Assembly (NCBI GenBank): GCA_026786125.1 | Contig: JAJAYU010000376.1 | Span: forward strand, 1-6,495 | DNA length: 6,495 bases | Reading direction: 5' to 3' | Source: Chamaesiphon sp. | GTDB taxonomy: Bacteria; Cyanobacteriota; Cyanobacteriia; Cyanobacteriales; Chamaesiphonaceae | Shown: positions 6,063 through 6,495 of the stretch, piece by piece | Layout of the letters: the number at the start of each line of letters is the position of its first letter | Numbering within the stretch: position 1 is the first letter of the stretch | Program-made: the position numbers and the translations under genes | Notes under the pieces: generated by a model | The model's input: the letters and a program-made list of their open reading frames with translations, nothing else | Database searches by the model: none | What the model was told of the DNA's origin: nothing

Positions 6063-6495
6063 CTAAGGCTTCGATGGTACAGCAGGTAGCCAACGGCTTA
6101 AAGCTTGCTTGCGTTGCTGGCTGAGTTGAGATGGGCTAAGTTCGCTTAATTGCTGTTTACCGAGTACTTTAGGATTGTATATGCCTAGCTCCCAAGCTCC
6201 ATAGATGGGATTAGGTAGAGTGATATAGGCTGGCTCGAAGATGCTATTACCAGAGACTTTACCGATCGATCCGTAGCGATTTTTTTTACTCTCAACATAG
6301 GCTCGTCGCGCTTGATTTGTTTGTCCGGCTTTATCATCAAGATCGTTAAGATTATCACCAATCAGAGCCACCATATTATAGGATTTACCATCTGCTTGAC
6401 CATTAATTACTGCTGCTCTGCGCCATTCTTTAGAGGTATCTATTTTACCTGCGATCGTCTTAGTAAATTCGCCTTTGAGGATCACAGTACTGGGA
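6063..6495 (-). CDS. C-terminal part of lipoprotein e(P4)/class C acid phosphatase (HAD superfamily), 5' end outside window
   Basis: The frame is open to the right edge (codons P-S-T precede the GTG at 6483-6485), so that GTG is an internal Val and the start lies beyond the window. The family consists of secreted or lipid-anchored HAD phosphatases that remove phosphate from nucleoside monophosphates and other phosphomonoesters outside the cytoplasm. Counting from that Val, visible motifs are DTSKEWRR (16-23; Lys19 is the HAD motif III lysine), VALIGDNLNDLDD (39-51; motif IV acidic cluster, with Asp44 and Asp48), and the family hallmark LPNPIYGAWELGIY (90-103). The nucleophile DxD, the signal peptide and the lipobox Cys would be upstream. 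About 37 residues, Gln/Ser/Lys-rich, follow the hallmark. A small reading frame starts directly after its stop. Confidence 0.88.
   Translation of the reverse strand, partial: PSTVILKGEFTKTIAGKIDTSKEWRRAAVINGQADGKSYNMVALIGDNLNDLDDKAGQTNQARRAYVESKKNRYGSIGKVSGNSIFEPAYITLPNPIYGAWELGIYNPKVLGKQQLSELSPSQLSQQRKQALSRWLPAVPSKP

Noticed and set aside
6091..6123. Inverted-repeat-like AGCC...GGCT at the 3' end of the phosphatase gene
   Set aside because: The pairing is interrupted and the bases are accounted for by the coding sequence; there is no match to the repeat pair.
6483..6485. GTG as a start for the phosphatase gene
   Set aside because: The frame is open to the right edge and the family needs an upstream nucleophile DxD and export signal, so this is an internal Val.

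Overview
The window looks like a piece of a cyanobacterial chromosome of moderate GC. The evidence is a NadA and a signal peptidase I of cyanobacterial type, a histidine-kinase-like module of the cyanobacterial response-regulator kind, and a strong excess of the hexamer CGATCG (about 16 copies by eye where 1 to 2 would be expected by chance). I saw no complete GCGATCGC (HIP1) octamer. The genus cannot be fixed from this sequence.

Layout, left to right. The 3' end of a histidine-kinase-like gene (+) runs in from the left edge; its phospho-acceptor and ATP-binding motifs are degenerate. It converges on nadA (-), the quinolinate synthase of NAD synthesis, which has a good sigma-70-type promoter. 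Next comes a tubby-like/LURP-one (LOR) family protein (-). Behind it lies an 82-codon N-terminal stump of a dihydroorotase gene (-), the rest of which is absent. A 252-bp divergent spacer with an inverted repeat separates this stump from lepB (+), a complete signal peptidase I. lepB converges on a 655-codon gene (-) for a single-pass membrane protein with four helical repeats; a hairpin with a U-run between them fits a terminator for the latter. At the right edge is the 3' part of a lipoprotein e(P4)/class C acid phosphatase gene (-). A small reading frame that appears frameshifted in an A5 run follows directly after its stop.

The genes do not form one pathway. Most are separate transcription units: housekeeping genes (nadA, lepB) mixed with lineage-specific membrane or hypothetical genes and gene debris. 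The most notable structure is a pair of related short palindromic repeats. One copy (641-678) lies between genes. The other (2112-2153) lies inside the LOR gene, where its 42 bases keep the frame and appear to encode an extra peptide. The two copies share arms but have different, internally complementary stems, which suggests a mobile or RNA-structured short repeat that can enter coding sequence. I found no tRNA, rRNA, CRISPR array, transposase or defence system.
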